In this document: in pieces, positions 24,574-34,789 of the stretch | Layout of the letters: each line of letters begins with the position of its first letter | How positions within the stretch are numbered: the stretch's first letter is position 1 | NCBI GenBank assembly: GCA_020161755.1 | Contig: JAIUOS010000034.1 | Coordinates: forward strand, 1 to 38,490 | DNA from: Actinomycetota bacterium | GTDB taxonomy: Bacteria; Actinomycetota; Actinomycetes; Propionibacteriales; Propionibacteriaceae | Direction of reading: 5' to 3' | Length of the DNA stretch: 38,490 nucleotides | Notes under the pieces: generated by a model | The model's input: the letters and a program-made list of their open reading frames with translations, nothing else | Told to the model about the DNA's origin: nothing | Database searches by the model: none | Made by a program: the position numbers and the translations under genes

Positions 24574-25545
24574 ATGGTTGAGGCGGACGGCGGGGTGGCC
24601 ACCCACGTGCCCGTGCTCGCCGGACGCATCGTCGAGCTCCTCTCCCCGGCACTGAACGCTCCCGGCGCCACCTACGTCGACGGCACCCTCGGGCTCGGCG
24701 GGCACGCCGCCCTGGTGCTCGACGCCTGCCCCCAGGCACGACTGGTCGGCATCGACCGTGACCCGGCTGCGCTGGCGGTCGCGGGGGAGCGCCTCGCCCG
24801 GTTCGGCGACCGGGTACAGCTGTTCCACGCGATCTACCACGAACTGCCCGACGTACTGGCGGAGGCCGGCCTGACGAGCGTGCAGGCGATCTGCCTCGAC
24901 CTGGGGCTGTCCTCGCTGCAGATCGACCGTCGCGACCGCGGGTTCGCCTACGCCGCCGATGCCCCGCTGGACATGCGGATGGACCCGGGTTCGGGCCTGG
25001 ACGCGGCCACCATCGTCAACACCTGGACGGCTCCCGAGCTCGCCCGCATCCTCAAGGTGCACGGCGAGGAGCGGTTCGCCGACCGCATCGCCCGGCGGAT
25101 CGTCGGGGCCCGCGACACCGAGCCGTTCACCAGCTCGGCACGCCTGGTCCAGGTCATCGCGGACGCGATCCCGGCCGCGGCCCGCCACACCGGCGGTCAC
25201 CCGGCCAAGAGGACGTTCCAGGCGCTGCGCATCGTGGTGAACGCCGAGCTCGAGTCGCTCGCGGCCGTGCTGCCGGCTGCGCTCGACGCGCTCGCACCGG
25301 GCGGACGGCTGGCCGTGCTCGCCTACCACTCCGGCGAGGACCGGCTGGTGAAGCGCGCGTTCGCCACGGCGTCCAGCGACGCGGTGCCGCCGGGGGTCCC
25401 CGCCGTGCCCGCCGGCTACCGGGCTCGCTTCAGCCTGCTCACCCGGGGCGCGGAGCGTCCCGGCCCCGACGAGGTCGAGGACAACCCGAGGGCTGCGTCC
25501 GCGCGGCTCCGCGCCATCGCCCGCAACACCGAGGAGTCCCGATGA
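24574..25545 (+). CDS. rsmH: 16S rRNA (cytosine1402-N4)-methyltransferase
   Basis: At 323 aa (also called MraW) this uses S-adenosylmethionine to methylate N4 of C1402 in the decoding centre. THVPVLAGRIVELL near 10-23 and the SAM motif YVDGTLGLGGHAALVL, then IDRDPAAL, are typical, as are CLDLGLSSLQIDRRDRGFAY and KRTFQALRIVVNAEL. The start is ATG 24574; the frame is open further upstream but runs through the inverted repeat and gives non-homologous residues. It overlaps ftsL by 4 bp. Confidence 0.95.
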   Translation: MVEADGGVATHVPVLAGRIVELLSPALNAPGATYVDGTLGLGGHAALVLDACPQARLVGIDRDPAALAVAGERLARFGDRVQLFHAIYHELPDVLAEAGLTSVQAICLDLGLSSLQIDRRDRGFAYAADAPLDMRMDPGSGLDAATIVNTWTAPELARILKVHGEERFADRIARRIVGARDTEPFTSSARLVQVIADAIPAAARHTGGHPAKRTFQALRIVVNAELESLAAVLPAALDALAPGGRLAVLAYHSGEDRLVKRAFATASSDAVPPGVPAVPAGYRARFSLLTRGAERPGPDEVEDNPRAASARLRAIARNTEESR

Positions 25546-26156
25546 CGGCCCTGCCCGCACCCCGCCCGGACCGGTCCCCGCGACCGTCGCTGCGCCCGGT
25601 CGCGCCCCGGCGGCGGAAGATGGCGACGATCCCGTTCGTCATGGTGGTGGCCCTGGTGATGGCGGCCGGCATGGTCGCGCTGCTGGTGCTCACCACCGCG
25701 CTCCAGAGCCAGACGTTCGTGGTGCAGAGCCAGCAGCGTGAGGCCGAGCGCCTCGCCGACCAGCTGTCCGCGCTGCAGTCCGAACTGGCCGACCGGCGGT
25801 CGGTGCAGAACCTCGCGGTGGCCGCGCAGAAGCTCGGCATGCGCCCGAACCCCTACGGCGCCCAGCTCCAGCTGCCCGACGGCACGGTGATCGGCGACGC
25901 GTCCGCCGTGACCGGCTCGGAGATCCCCAGCGTCCACTACCTCACGCCCGAGGAGGCGGCCGCGCAGAAGGCCGCGCTCGACAAGGCCGAGGCCGACCGC
26001 AAGGCCAAGCTCAAGGCGGAGGCCAGGGCGAAGGCCAAGGCCAAGGCGGAAGCCGCCGCCAAGGCGAAGGCGGAAGCCGAGGCCAGGGCGAAGGCCGAGG
26101 CGGAGGCGAAGAAGAATGCGGCCGAAAAGGCGAAGAAGGAGGCGAAGAAGCCGTGA
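25542..26156 (+). CDS. ftsL: FtsL-like cell division protein with charged repeat tail
   Basis: At 204 aa this is a bitopic protein in the ftsL position. A basic N-terminus (PRRRKM near 22-27) and one membrane helix (about 29-52) are followed by a coiled-coil (about 56-95; QSQQREAERLADQLSALQS). The end (about 135-204) is an unusual Ala/Lys/Glu-rich stretch of AEAKAKAEA-like repeats, likely a long charged helix outside the membrane. FtsL links FtsQ and FtsI/FtsW in the divisome. Sequence identity is low in this family, so the name rests mainly on layout and position between rsmH and ftsI. Confidence 0.8.
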   Translation: MTALPAPRPDRSPRPSLRPVAPRRRKMATIPFVMVVALVMAAGMVALLVLTTALQSQTFVVQSQQREAERLADQLSALQSELADRRSVQNLAVAAQKLGMRPNPYGAQLQLPDGTVIGDASAVTGSEIPSVHYLTPEEAAAQKAALDKAEADRKAKLKAEARAKAKAKAEAAAKAKAEAEARAKAEAEAKKNAAEKAKKEAKKP

Positions 26157-28027
26157 GTCGACCCCTGGACCGGTTCTTCGCCCCGCAGGGGTCTGCCAAG
26201 AAGTCGTCGAAGCGCCGCCGCAGGCTGCCGGTCGCGCGGTCGGTCGGACGCGTGCGCGCCCTCCTGATCGTGGTCGCCGTGGTGTTCTCCTTGGCCGCCG
26301 GACGCGCCGTCCAGGTGCAGGCGATCGACGCCACCAACGTGGCGGCCGAGGCCGCCGACCAGATGACCGTCAGCCACGTCCTCCCTGCCTTCCGTGGGAC
26401 GATCACCGACCGCAACGGCGAGGTGCTCGCCGAGACCGAGGACACGGTGGAGATCCACGCGGACGCGAAACTGATCCGCACCAACGGCCGCAACGACGCC
26501 CCGATGACGGCCTCGGACAGGGTGGCGGCCGAAGCCGCGCCGGCGAAGATCGCCGCGCTGCTCGTCCAGTACCTCGGCGGGACCGTCGAGGAGTACCTGC
26601 CGAAGCTCACCGCCACGGGCAAGTCCGAGTCGTACCAGTTCATCGCCGACAAGGTGCCGGCGGCCACGTACCGCCAGCTGCAGGAGGCGATGACCGCCCA
26701 GAAGCTGGTGGGGCTGCGGCAGGACAGCAAGCCGACCCGCACCTACCCCAACGGCGTGCTCGCCGCGAACATCCTCGGCTTCGTCAACGACAACGGCGAC
26801 GGCGCGAGCGGACTGGAGTTCGCCCTCAACTCCAGCCTCGCCGGCAAGGACGGCAAGGAGGCGTACGAGAACTCCCCGAACGGCCGCATCCCGCTGGGCG
26901 ACGCGGCGCTGGTCGAGCCGGTGGACGGGGCCGACATCACCCTCAGCATCGACGCGGGCCTGCAGTGGCAGGCCGAGCAGGTCCTCGCCGACCGGGTGCG
27001 CAAGACCAACGCCGACAACGGCATGGTCGTCGTGATGAACCCCAAGACCGGCGAGATCCTGGCGCTCGCGCAGTACCCGTCCTTCGACCCGAACGCGGGT
27101 GGCAAGGCCGACCAGAAGAACGTCCCGAACCGCGCGGTGACCGATCCGTACACCCCGGGCAGCGTGCAGAAGGTGCTCACCCTGTCCGCGCTGATGGACA
27201 TGGGCCTGATCTCGCCGTCCGACGTCGTGGTGGTGCCCGGCAAGGTCAAGTCCGGCGACCAGTACGTCAGTGACGCCGAGCGGCACGGCACGATCAAGCT
27301 GTACGTCCGGGGCATCCTGGCCAAGTCGTCGAACGTCGGCACGATCATCGTCTCCCGCAAGGCCGCCAAGAACGCCCTGCGTGAGTACTGGAAGAGCTTC
27401 GGCCTCGGCTCGAAGACCGGGATCGGCCTGCCGGGCGAGTCCGGCGGCATCCTGCCGGGCGAGAACATGCCCGACTACGCGCGTGACGGTGCCGCGTTCG
27501 GCGGCAGCGCGGTCGCGGTGACGATGGTGCAGGAGGCGGCCGCGATCGCGGCGATCGCCAACGGCGGCGTCTACAACCAGCCGTCGCTGATCACCTCCAC
27601 CACCGACGCCGACGGCACCGTGACGCCGCGGACGACCACGCAGCCGCACCGGGTGGTGTCGGAGGAGACGGCGTCGAACATGCTGTCGATGATGGAGACG
27701 ATGGCACAGCGCAACAGCGCCCACGTCTTCGACATCCCGGGCTACCGGGTGGGCGCCAAGACCGGCACCTCGAAGAAGTTCGACACCACGTGCAACTGCT
27801 TCCGCGGCCTGGTCACCTCGGCGATCAGCGTCGCGCCGGTCGAGGACCCGCAGCTCGTCACCTACGTGGTCGTGGACAACCCCCGCCGGGACGGCGCCGC
27901 CGGCGCGTCGGTGGCGGGCCCCGCGGTGCAGGACGTGATGTCGGTCGCGCTGACCCGCTACGGCGTCCCGCAATCGAGTGGCAAGGTGCCGCACCTGCCG
28001 ATTTCGCCGGACCCGAAGTTAAAGTAG
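26153..28027 (+). CDS. ftsI: Septal peptidoglycan transpeptidase FtsI (PBP class B)
   Basis: At 624 aa this cross-links septal peptidoglycan. After a basic cytoplasmic segment and one membrane helix (about 33-50), the pedestal starts at RGTITDRNGEVLAETE (81-96). The transpeptidase motifs are S337-V-Q-K340 (PGSVQKVLT), S392-S-N394 and K536-T-G538. GSVQK resembles the actinobacterial variant of SxxK. No PASTA repeats are present. The GTG start overlaps the ftsL stop (GTGA). MurE begins six bases downstream. Confidence 0.96.
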   Translation: MSRPLDRFFAPQGSAKKSSKRRRRLPVARSVGRVRALLIVVAVVFSLAAGRAVQVQAIDATNVAAEAADQMTVSHVLPAFRGTITDRNGEVLAETEDTVEIHADAKLIRTNGRNDAPMTASDRVAAEAAPAKIAALLVQYLGGTVEEYLPKLTATGKSESYQFIADKVPAATYRQLQEAMTAQKLVGLRQDSKPTRTYPNGVLAANILGFVNDNGDGASGLEFALNSSLAGKDGKEAYENSPNGRIPLGDAALVEPVDGADITLSIDAGLQWQAEQVLADRVRKTNADNGMVVVMNPKTGEILALAQYPSFDPNAGGKADQKNVPNRAVTDPYTPGSVQKVLTLSALMDMGLISPSDVVVVPGKVKSGDQYVSDAERHGTIKLYVRGILAKSSNVGTIIVSRKAAKNALREYWKSFGLGSKTGIGLPGESGGILPGENMPDYARDGAAFGGSAVAVTMVQEAAAIAAIANGGVYNQPSLITSTTDADGTVTPRTTTQPHRVVSEETASNMLSMMETMAQRNSAHVFDIPGYRVGAKTGTSKKFDTTCNCFRGLVTSAISVAPVEDPQLVTYVVVDNPRRDGAAGASVAGPAVQDVMSVALTRYGVPQSSGKVPHLPISPDPKLK

Positions 28028-28033
28028 CGATCC

Positions 28034-29551
28034 ATGACCTCCACGCCCGTGGCGCTGCGGCCAGCCGCCACCCCGGGGACGACGCTCGACACGCTCCTGC
28101 CCGGTGCGGGTTCCACGGTCGTGACGGGCGTCAGCCTCGACTCCCGCGCGATCCGGCCCGGTGACCTCTACGTCGCCCTGCCCGGCCAGGCGACGCACGG
28201 CGCGAACTTCGCCGCCCAGGCGGTGGCCGCCGGCGCGTCCGCGGTGCTCACCGACCCCTCCGGCGCCGGCCTGCTGGACGGGGTCGGCGTCCCGGTCGCC
28301 GTGGTGTCCGACCCGCGCACCGAGATGGCCCGGGTCGCCGCCGAGGTCTACGGGCGGCCGGGGGAGCGGCTCGCGCTGTACGGGGTGACCGGCACGGCCG
28401 GCAAGACCAGCACCACCTTCCTGCTGGCCGCGGCGCTGGCCGCCGCCGGGCACAGCGTCGGCACGATCGGCACCATCGGCTTCGCGCTCGACGGACGCCG
28501 GCTCGCCTCGCCGCGGACCACCGTCACCACCCCCGAGTCGCCCGATCTGCAGGCCCTGCTCGCCTACCTGGCCGAGCAGGGCGCGGACGCGGTCGCGATG
28601 GAGGTCTCCTCGCACGCGCTGGCCCTGCACCGGGTGGACGGGCTGGTCTTCGACGTCGCCGGGTTCACCAACCTCGGCCGCGACCACCTGGACTTCCACG
28701 CCACGCAGGAGGACTACTTCCAGGCCAAGGCGAGCCTGTTCCGCGACGGCCGCTGCCGCAACGCGGTGGTCAACACCGATGACGAGTACGGACGCCGGCT
28801 GGCCGCCGAACTGCGCGAGCGGGGCGACGTCCGGCTGGTCACGACCGGCGTCGACGGGGACTACCGGTCGGTCGCGGTCGATGCCCTCGGGGACGGCTCC
28901 ACCCGCGTGCGGCTGGCCACGCCGACCGGTGCGCGCACCTTCACCCTCGGCCTGCTGGGCGCGTTCAACGTGCGCAACGCCGCCACCGCGATCGCCATGC
29001 TCGACCTCGCCGGCGTCGACCTCGCCACCGCCCTGCCCGGGCTCGCCACCGCCTTCGTCCCCGGCCGCATGCAGCGCGTCGACCTGGGCCCGGGCGCGCC
29101 CGGCGTCGTCGTCGACTTCGCGCACACCCCGGAGGCCGTGTCCGCAGCGCTCGACGGGCTGCCGGCGGGCCGGCGGATCGCGGTGCTCGGCTGCGGCGGC
29201 GACCGCGACCAGGCCAAGCGCGGACCGATGGGTGCGGCGGCCGCGTCCGGTGCCGCCGTGGTGGTGGTCACCGACGACAACCCGCGCAGCGAGCCTCCGG
29301 AGGCGATCCGGGCGGCCGTGCTCGCCGGCGCCAGGGACGCCGCCCGCGCGTCCGGGGCCACCGTGCTCGACGGTGGCGACCGGGCGGACGCGATCCGGCT
29401 GGCCCTCGACCTCGCCGGGCCCGAGGACTGGGTGGCCGTGCTGGGCAAGGGCCACGAGTCCGGCCAGCAGCTGGCCGACCGCACCGTAGAGTTCGACGAC
29501 GTTGCCGTCGTGACCGCGACGTGGGCCGAGCTGAGGGGGAGCGATGCGTGA
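28034..29551 (+). CDS. murE: UDP-MurNAc-L-Ala-D-Glu:diaminopimelate ligase
   Basis: At 505 aa this Mur ligase adds the third stem-peptide residue to UDP-MurNAc-dipeptide, using ATP. Motifs: GVSLDSRAIRPGDLYVALPG (32-51) for UDP binding, P-loop GTAGKTST 120-127, carbamylated K232 (YFQAKASLF) and the third-residue selector D415-N-P-R418, which marks diaminopimelate rather than lysine. It cannot tell meso- from LL-DAP. The N-terminus (about 1-15) is unusually variable. It overlaps murF by 8 bp. Confidence 0.96.
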   Translation: MTSTPVALRPAATPGTTLDTLLPGAGSTVVTGVSLDSRAIRPGDLYVALPGQATHGANFAAQAVAAGASAVLTDPSGAGLLDGVGVPVAVVSDPRTEMARVAAEVYGRPGERLALYGVTGTAGKTSTTFLLAAALAAAGHSVGTIGTIGFALDGRRLASPRTTVTTPESPDLQALLAYLAEQGADAVAMEVSSHALALHRVDGLVFDVAGFTNLGRDHLDFHATQEDYFQAKASLFRDGRCRNAVVNTDDEYGRRLAAELRERGDVRLVTTGVDGDYRSVAVDALGDGSTRVRLATPTGARTFTLGLLGAFNVRNAATAIAMLDLAGVDLATALPGLATAFVPGRMQRVDLGPGAPGVVVDFAHTPEAVSAALDGLPAGRRIAVLGCGGDRDQAKRGPMGAAAASGAAVVVVTDDNPRSEPPEAIRAAVLAGARDAARASGATVLDGGDRADAIRLALDLAGPEDWVAVLGKGHESGQQLADRTVEFDDVAVVTATWAELRGSDA

Positions 29552-30956
29552 GGTGACCGCCGGGGAACTGGCCCGGAGGGCGGGGGCCCGCCTCCTCGGC
29601 GACCCGACCGTCGCGGTCGGGCCCGACGTCGTGATCGACTCCCGCCTGGCCGGCCCCGGCAGCCTGTTCGTCGCACTGCCCGGCGAGCACGCCGACGGCC
29701 ACGACTTCGCCGCGCGCGCGGTGGCCGGCGGCGCGGTGGCGGTCCTCGGCACCCGGGAGCTGCCGCTGGACGTGCCCCAACTGGTCGCCGCAGACGCCGG
29801 TGCCGCCCTGGCGGCACTGGGCACGGCGGTGGTCGCCGAGGCGATCCCCGGCGGGCTGGTGACGATCGGCATCACCGGGTCGTCCGGCAAGACCAGCACC
29901 AAGGACCTGCTGGCCCAGGTGCTCGCCGCGGCGGGGGAGACCGTCGCCCCGGTCGGCTCGTTCAACAACGAGATCGGGGTGCCGCTGACCGCCACCCGGG
30001 TCACCCCGGACACGCGCTTCCTCGTGAGCGAGATGGGCGCGCGCGGGCAGGGCCACATCGCCTGGCTGTGCGGCATCGTGCCGCCGAAGGTCGGCGTGGT
30101 GGTCAACGTCGGCCACGCCCACCTCGGCGAATTCGGCTCGGTCGGGGCGATCGCGCAGGCGAAGGGCGAACTCGTCGAGGCGGTGCCGTCCGACGGCTGG
30201 GCGGTGCTGAACGCCGACGACCCGCTGGTCAGCGCGATGGCGTCGCGGACGCAGGCCCGGATCGCGACCTTCGCCACCGCCGGCGAGCCGTCGTGGGGCG
30301 ACCTGCGCGTGTGGGCGTCCGGGACCACCACCGACGCCCTCCAGCGCGCCGCCTTCACCCTGCACGCCGCCGGCGCGGCCACCGGCGCGGCGGACGTCCG
30401 GCTGCTGGTCTCCGGCCTCCACCAGGTCGGCAACGCGCTCGCCGCGGCCGCGGTCGCGCTCAGCCAGGGCCTGCCGGTCGCCGAGGTGGCCGCCGCGCTG
30501 GGCCGGGCGGAGGCCCGCTCGCACTGGCGGATGGAGCTGCACGAGCGTCCCGACGGGGTGCTGGTGGTCAACGACGCCTACAACGCGAACCCCGACTCGA
30601 TGGCGGCCGCGCTGCGCGCGCTCGCGTCCCTGCGACGCCCGGACGGACGGCTGCTGGCCGTGCTGGGCGACATGCTCGAACTCGGCCCGACCGCCGCCGA
30701 GCAGCACCGCGAGGTGGGGGTGCTGGCCGCCGAACTGGGCGTGGACGCACTGGTCGCGATCGGTGCCCACGCGGCCGATCTCGCGGCCGGCTACGGGCCG
30801 GCCACGATGCTGGTGCCCGACAAGGGCACCGCGGTCGCGGTCGTTTCCGCGTGGGCGCGTCCGGCGGACGTGGTTCTGGTGAAGGCCTCCCGGGGGTTAG
30901 CGTTGGAGACCGTGGCTGAGGACCTGTTGAAGACACCGGAGGGCGGACGCCGATGA
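29544..30956 (+). CDS. murF: UDP-MurNAc-tripeptide:D-alanyl-D-alanine ligase
   Basis: At 470 aa this completes the pentapeptide by adding D-Ala-D-Ala. It shows [20 protein letters not shown] (UDP-binding domain), the P-loop GSSGKTSTK at 112-120, [22 protein letters not shown] and the C-terminal [11 protein letters not shown] typical of MurF. It overlaps murE by 8 bp and mraY by 4 bp. Confidence 0.96.
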   Translation: MREVTAGELARRAGARLLGDPTVAVGPDVVIDSRLAGPGSLFVALPGEHADGHDFAARAVAGGAVAVLGTRELPLDVPQLVAADAGAALAALGTAVVAEAIPGGLVTIGITGSSGKTSTKDLLAQVLAAAGETVAPVGSFNNEIGVPLTATRVTPDTRFLVSEMGARGQGHIAWLCGIVPPKVGVVVNVGHAHLGEFGSVGAIAQAKGELVEAVPSDGWAVLNADDPLVSAMASRTQARIATFATAGEPSWGDLRVWASGTTTDALQRAAFTLHAAGAATGAADVRLLVSGLHQVGNALAAAAVALSQGLPVAEVAAALGRAEARSHWRMELHERPDGVLVVNDAYNANPDSMAAALRALASLRRPDGRLLAVLGDMLELGPTAAEQHREVGVLAAELGVDALVAIGAHAADLAAGYGPATMLVPDKGTAVAVVSAWARPADVVLVKASRGLALETVAEDLLKTPEGGRR

Positions 30957-32020
30957 GGAGCATCCTTCTCGCCGGCGGCATCGGTCTGCTGGGCACCCTG
31001 CTCGGCACCCGCTACGCGATCAAGTTCCTGGTCGGGCGCGGGTACGGCCAGTTCATCCGCGACGACGGCCCGACCAGCCACCACACCAAGCGCGGCACGC
31101 CCACGATGGGCGGCATCGTGATCATCATCAGCGTCCTGCTGGCCTACGCGGTCGCCCACCTGGCGACCTGGAGCCAGCCCACGGCCAGCAGCATGCTCGC
31201 CCTGGGCCTGTTCACCGGCCTCGGCCTGGTCGGGCTCGCCGACGACTGGATCAAGATCAGCAAGGCCCGCTCGCTGGGCCTGCACGCCTGGGCGAAGTTC
31301 AGCCTCCAGACCGGGTTCGCGGTCGCGTTCGCCGTGCTGGCCTTCCAGTTCCCGGACGCGCGCGGCCTCACCCCGGCCAGCCAGGCGATCTCGTTCCTGC
31401 GCGACCTGCCGTGGTTCACCCTGCCGATCTGGCTGGCGGTGATCTGGATCGTGTTCCTGGTGGCCGCCTGGTCGAACGCGGCCAACCTCACCGACGGGCT
31501 GGACGGCCTGGCGACCGGTGCCGCGGCGATGGTGTTCGCCGGCTACGGGATCGTGAACATCTGGCAGTACAACCAGTCGTGCGCGTTCGCGAGCGCCGGT
31601 CCGCTGTGCTACCAGGTGCGCGACCCCCACGACCTCGCGGTGGTGTCGATGGCGATGGCCGGCGCGTGCTTCGGCTTCCTGTGGTGGAACGCCTCCCCGG
31701 CGAAGATCTTCATGGGCGACACCGGCTCGCTGGCCATCGGTGGCGCCTTCGCGGCGATGTCGGTGCTCACCCGCACCGAGCTGCTGATGCCGATCATCGC
31801 GGGGCTCTTCGTGATCATCACCGCCTCGGTCGTGCTCCAGGTCGGCTGGTTCAAGCTCACCAAGGGCAAGCGGCTGTTCAAGATGGCTCCCCTGCAGCAC
31901 CATTTCGAGCTCCTCGGCTGGGCCGAGGTCACGATCACGATCCGGTTCTGGATCATCTGCGGGCTGTGCGCGGCCCTGGGCATCGGCATCTTCTACGCCG
32001 AATGGGTGGTCGGCCAGTGA
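30953..32020 (+). CDS. mraY: Phospho-MurNAc-pentapeptide transferase
   Basis: At 355 aa this makes lipid I by moving phospho-MurNAc-pentapeptide to undecaprenyl phosphate. It is a ten-helix membrane enzyme with [12 protein letters not shown] at 43-54, the metal/substrate site [10 protein letters not shown] with D97/D98, [10 protein letters not shown] at 178-187 and [13 protein letters not shown] two-Cys extracytoplasmic loop (NQSCAF...[10 protein letters not shown]) is typical of actinobacterial MraY. It overlaps murF and murD by 4 bp each. Confidence 0.97.
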   Translation: MRSILLAGGIGLLGTLLGTRYAIKFLVGRGYGQFIRDDGPTSHHTKRGTPTMGGIVIIISVLLAYAVAHLATWSQPTASSMLALGLFTGLGLVGLADDWIKISKARSLGLHAWAKFSLQTGFAVAFAVLAFQFPDARGLTPASQAISFLRDLPWFTLPIWLAVIWIVFLVAAWSNAANLTDGLDGLATGAAAMVFAGYGIVNIWQYNQSCAFASAGPLCYQVRDPHDLAVVSMAMAGACFGFLWWNASPAKIFMGDTGSLAIGGAFAAMSVLTRTELLMPIIAGLFVIITASVVLQVGWFKLTKGKRLFKMAPLQHHFELLGWAEVTITIRFWIICGLCAALGIGIFYAEWVVGQ

Positions 32021-33492
32021 AGTCGTGGCTGCCCGGCGCAGACCGGCTCTCGCCGTGGCGCGAGGCCCTCGTCGTGGTGGCCGGCCTGGGCACGTCCGGG
32101 TTCGCGGCGGCCGACGGACTGATGGACCTGGGCGCCAAGGTGATCGTGCTGGACGAGTCCGACAGCCCCACCAACACCGAGAAGGCCACCGTCCTGGAGA
32201 TGCTGGACGTCGAGGTGCGCCTCGGCCCCGGGGCCACCGCCACCCTGCCGCCGGACGTCGACCTCGTGGTCACCTCGCCGGGCTGGCGCCCGTCCGCGCC
32301 GCTGCTGGCGCAGGCCGCCCTGCGCGACATCCCGATCTGGGGCGAGGTGGAACTGGCCTGGCGGATGAGCCTGCCCGACCGGCGCGTGCCGTGGCTGGCG
32401 GTCACCGGCACCAACGGCAAGACCACCACCGTCGGCATGCTCGAGTCGATGCTCACCGCGGCCGGGCTGACCACGTCCGCGGTCGGCAACGTCGGCCGTC
32501 CGATCGTCGAGGCCGTGCTCGACGAGGTGAACTACGACGTGCTGGCGGTCGAGCTGTCCAGCTTCCAGCTGCACTGGACGAACAGCCTCGCGCTGCACTC
32601 GGCAGCCGTCCTGAACGTGGCGCCCGACCACCTCGAGTGGTACGCGGACGCCGCCGGCTGGCCGCCCGGCGCCACCGACCCGTTGTCCGCCTACGCCGCC
32701 GACAAGGCCCGCATCTACTCCCGGGTCACCCACTCCTGCGTGTACAACGTGGGCGACCCGGCCACCGAGCGGATGGTCGAGGACGCCGAGGTCACCGAGG
32801 GCGCCCGGGCGATCGGGTTCACGCTCGGCATCCCGGCCCCGTCCATGCTGGGCGTGGTCGACGACCTGCTGGTCGACCGGGCGTTCATCCCGCAGCGCCG
32901 CGACTCGGCGATCGAGATCGCCAAGCTCACCGACGTGGTGCCCTACGCGCCCCACAACGTCGAGAACGCGCTCGCCGCGGCGTCCCTGGCCCGCTCGTTC
33001 GGGGTGCACCCGACCGCGGTCGCCGAAGGACTCAAGCGGCTCACGCTCGGCGACCACCGGATCCAGACGGTGGCCGAGATCGGCGGCGTCCGCTACGTCG
33101 ACGACTCCAAGGCCACCAACCCGCACGCCGCGGCCGCGTCCCTGGCCGCGTTCGACTCGGTGGTCTGGATCGCCGGTGGCCAGGCCAAGGGCACGACGTT
33201 CGACGACCTGGTTTCGGCGGTCGCACCGAAGCTGCGGGCGGTGGCCGTGCTGGGCGTCGACCGCGCGGTGATCGCCGAAGCGCTGGCCCGACACGCGCCC
33301 GAGGTGCCGGTGAACGTCGTGGACCTCGGCGATCATGGAGCGATGCAACAGGCCGTGGAGTGGGCGGCGTCGCGGGCGGTGCCCGGCGACGTGGTCCTGC
33401 TCGCGCCCGGCTGCGCCAGCAAGGACATGTATTCCGACTATGCGGCCCGTGGCGACGACTTCGCCGCCGCGGTCGCCGGGCTGACCGGATAG
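32017..33492 (+). CDS. murD: UDP-MurNAc-L-alanine:D-glutamate ligase
   Basis: At 491 aa this adds D-Glu to UDP-MurNAc-L-Ala. [16 protein letters not shown] (20-35) forms the N-terminal UDP-binding domain, GTNGKTTT (131-138) is the P-loop, ELSSFQLHW follows, and [10 protein letters not shown] marks the C-terminal domain. The start is GTG 32017, overlapping the mraY stop (GTGA); the frame is open far upstream but that part overlaps mraY. FtsW begins 15 bp downstream. Confidence 0.95.
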   Translation: MKSWLPGADRLSPWREALVVVAGLGTSGFAAADGLMDLGAKVIVLDESDSPTNTEKATVLEMLDVEVRLGPGATATLPPDVDLVVTSPGWRPSAPLLAQAALRDIPIWGEVELAWRMSLPDRRVPWLAVTGTNGKTTTVGMLESMLTAAGLTTSAVGNVGRPIVEAVLDEVNYDVLAVELSSFQLHWTNSLALHSAAVLNVAPDHLEWYADAAGWPPGATDPLSAYAADKARIYSRVTHSCVYNVGDPATERMVEDAEVTEGARAIGFTLGIPAPSMLGVVDDLLVDRAFIPQRRDSAIEIAKLTDVVPYAPHNVENALAAASLARSFGVHPTAVAEGLKRLTLGDHRIQTVAEIGGVRYVDDSKATNPHAAAASLAAFDSVVWIAGGQAKGTTFDDLVSAVAPKLRAVAVLGVDRAVIAEALARHAPEVPVNVVDLGDHGAMQQAVEWAASRAVPGDVVLLAPGCASKDMYSDYAARGDDFAAAVAGLTG

Positions 33493-33507
33493 GAGGGCCG
33501 AGCGAAA

Positions 33508-34788
33508 GTGGCGATCCTGACTTCCCCCGCCGTGGATCGCCGCGGAACTGAGCCGGATGCTCCCGTGCAGGGCAGAACTGCACAGGGACGGCGGCGCAGT
33601 CTCGTGGTCGAGTGGCTGGCGCACCCGCAAGCCAGTTTCTACCTGGTGCTCGTACCGGCCGTGCTGCTGCTCGCACTCGGCGTGATGATGGTGCTGTCGG
33701 CGTCCAGCGTGTACGCCTACGTGCGCTACGACGACGCCTACTACTTCGTGAAGCGGCAGTTCCTGTTCCTCGTGATCGGTGGCGTCGCCGCGTTCGTGCT
33801 GGCCCAGCGCTCACCCAAGCAGCTGAAGGTCTTCGCCTGGATCCTCGTCGTGGGCGCGCTGCTGCTGGAGGTGCTCACGTTCACCCCGCTGGGCTACTCC
33901 AACAACGGCAACACCAACTGGGTGCGCTTCGGCGTCTCCTGGTTCGGCGTCCAGCCGTCCGAGCTGGCCAAGCTGGCGATCGTGATGTGGGGCGCCGACA
34001 TCTTCGCCCGCAAGCACAAGAGCCTGTCGGACCCCCGCCACCTGCTGATCCCGTTCCTGCCGGTCTCGCTGGTCCTGATCGGCCTGGTCGTGCTCCAGGA
34101 CGACCTCGGCACCGGCATCATCATGGGCGCCCTGGTCATGGCCGCCCTGTGGTACGTCGGGGCGTCCTGGAAGGTGATCGGGTCGCTGCTCGGCGGCGTC
34201 GCGCTGGTCGTGCTCGCGCTGGTGGTGACCACCCCGTACCGGATGACGCGCATCTTCGGCTTCTTCAACCAGGACGTCGACCCGCTCGGCGTGAACCACC
34301 AGCCGATGAAGGCGATCTTCGCGCTCGCCTCCGGCGGCTGGTGGGGTCTGGGCCTGGGTGCCAGCCGCCAGAAGTGGGGCGGCCTGGTCGAGTCGCACAC
34401 CGACTACATGCTGGCCGTGATCGGCGAGGAGCTCGGGCTGATCGGCACCCTGTCGGTGCTGGTGCTGTTCCTGATCCTCGGCTACGCGGGGTTCCGGGTC
34501 GCGATGCGCTCCGACATCCGGTTCGCCCGGTACACCGCCGCCGGCATCACCAGCTGGTTCATGATCCAGGCGCTGGTGAACATCGCCGTCGTGCTGCGGA
34601 TGATGCCGGTGTTCGGCGTCCCGCTGCCGCTGCTGTCCTACGGCGGCTCGGCGCTGATGGCGAACCTGATGGCGCTCGGCGTCCTGCTGGCCTGCGCACG
34701 GCAGGAGCCGGCCTCGCGGGCGTTCCTGCGGCGGCGCAAGCGCCGGCAGTCCCACGCGCTGGTCACGACCGCGGCCGGACGCGGGTGA
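33508..34788 (+). CDS. ftsW: Septal peptidoglycan polymerase FtsW (SEDS family)
   Basis: At 426 aa this ten-helix SEDS protein polymerises lipid II into septal glycan together with FtsI. VMMVLSASSVYAY lies near 59-71, GVQPSELAKLA at 147-157, LQDDLGTG at 196-203 and the catalytic-Asp region ESHTDYMLAVIGEELG at 295-310, with D299 the likely catalytic residue. LPLLSYGGSAL follows in the last helix. A long, basic N-terminal tail is cytoplasmic. The GTG start has AGGAGGGC upstream. Confidence 0.95.
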   Translation: MAILTSPAVDRRGTEPDAPVQGRTAQGRRRSLVVEWLAHPQASFYLVLVPAVLLLALGVMMVLSASSVYAYVRYDDAYYFVKRQFLFLVIGGVAAFVLAQRSPKQLKVFAWILVVGALLLEVLTFTPLGYSNNGNTNWVRFGVSWFGVQPSELAKLAIVMWGADIFARKHKSLSDPRHLLIPFLPVSLVLIGLVVLQDDLGTGIIMGALVMAALWYVGASWKVIGSLLGGVALVVLALVVTTPYRMTRIFGFFNQDVDPLGVNHQPMKAIFALASGGWWGLGLGASRQKWGGLVESHTDYMLAVIGEELGLIGTLSVLVLFLILGYAGFRVAMRSDIRFARYTAAGITSWFMIQALVNIAVVLRMMPVFGVPLPLLSYGGSALMANLMALGVLLACARQEPASRAFLRRRKRRQSHALVTTAAGRG

Positions 34789-34789
34789 G

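Noticed and set aside
25975-26150. Repetitive DNA considered as a CRISPR-like array
   Set aside because: The repeats are short, imperfect, uninterrupted by unique spacers and encode the Ala/Lys/Glu tail of the FtsL-like protein.
28019-28021. TTA leucine codon near the end of ftsI (another in murF near 30897)
   Set aside because: TTA codons can mark bldA control in Streptomyces, but two scattered codons in housekeeping genes, one next to a stop, are not evidence of such control here.
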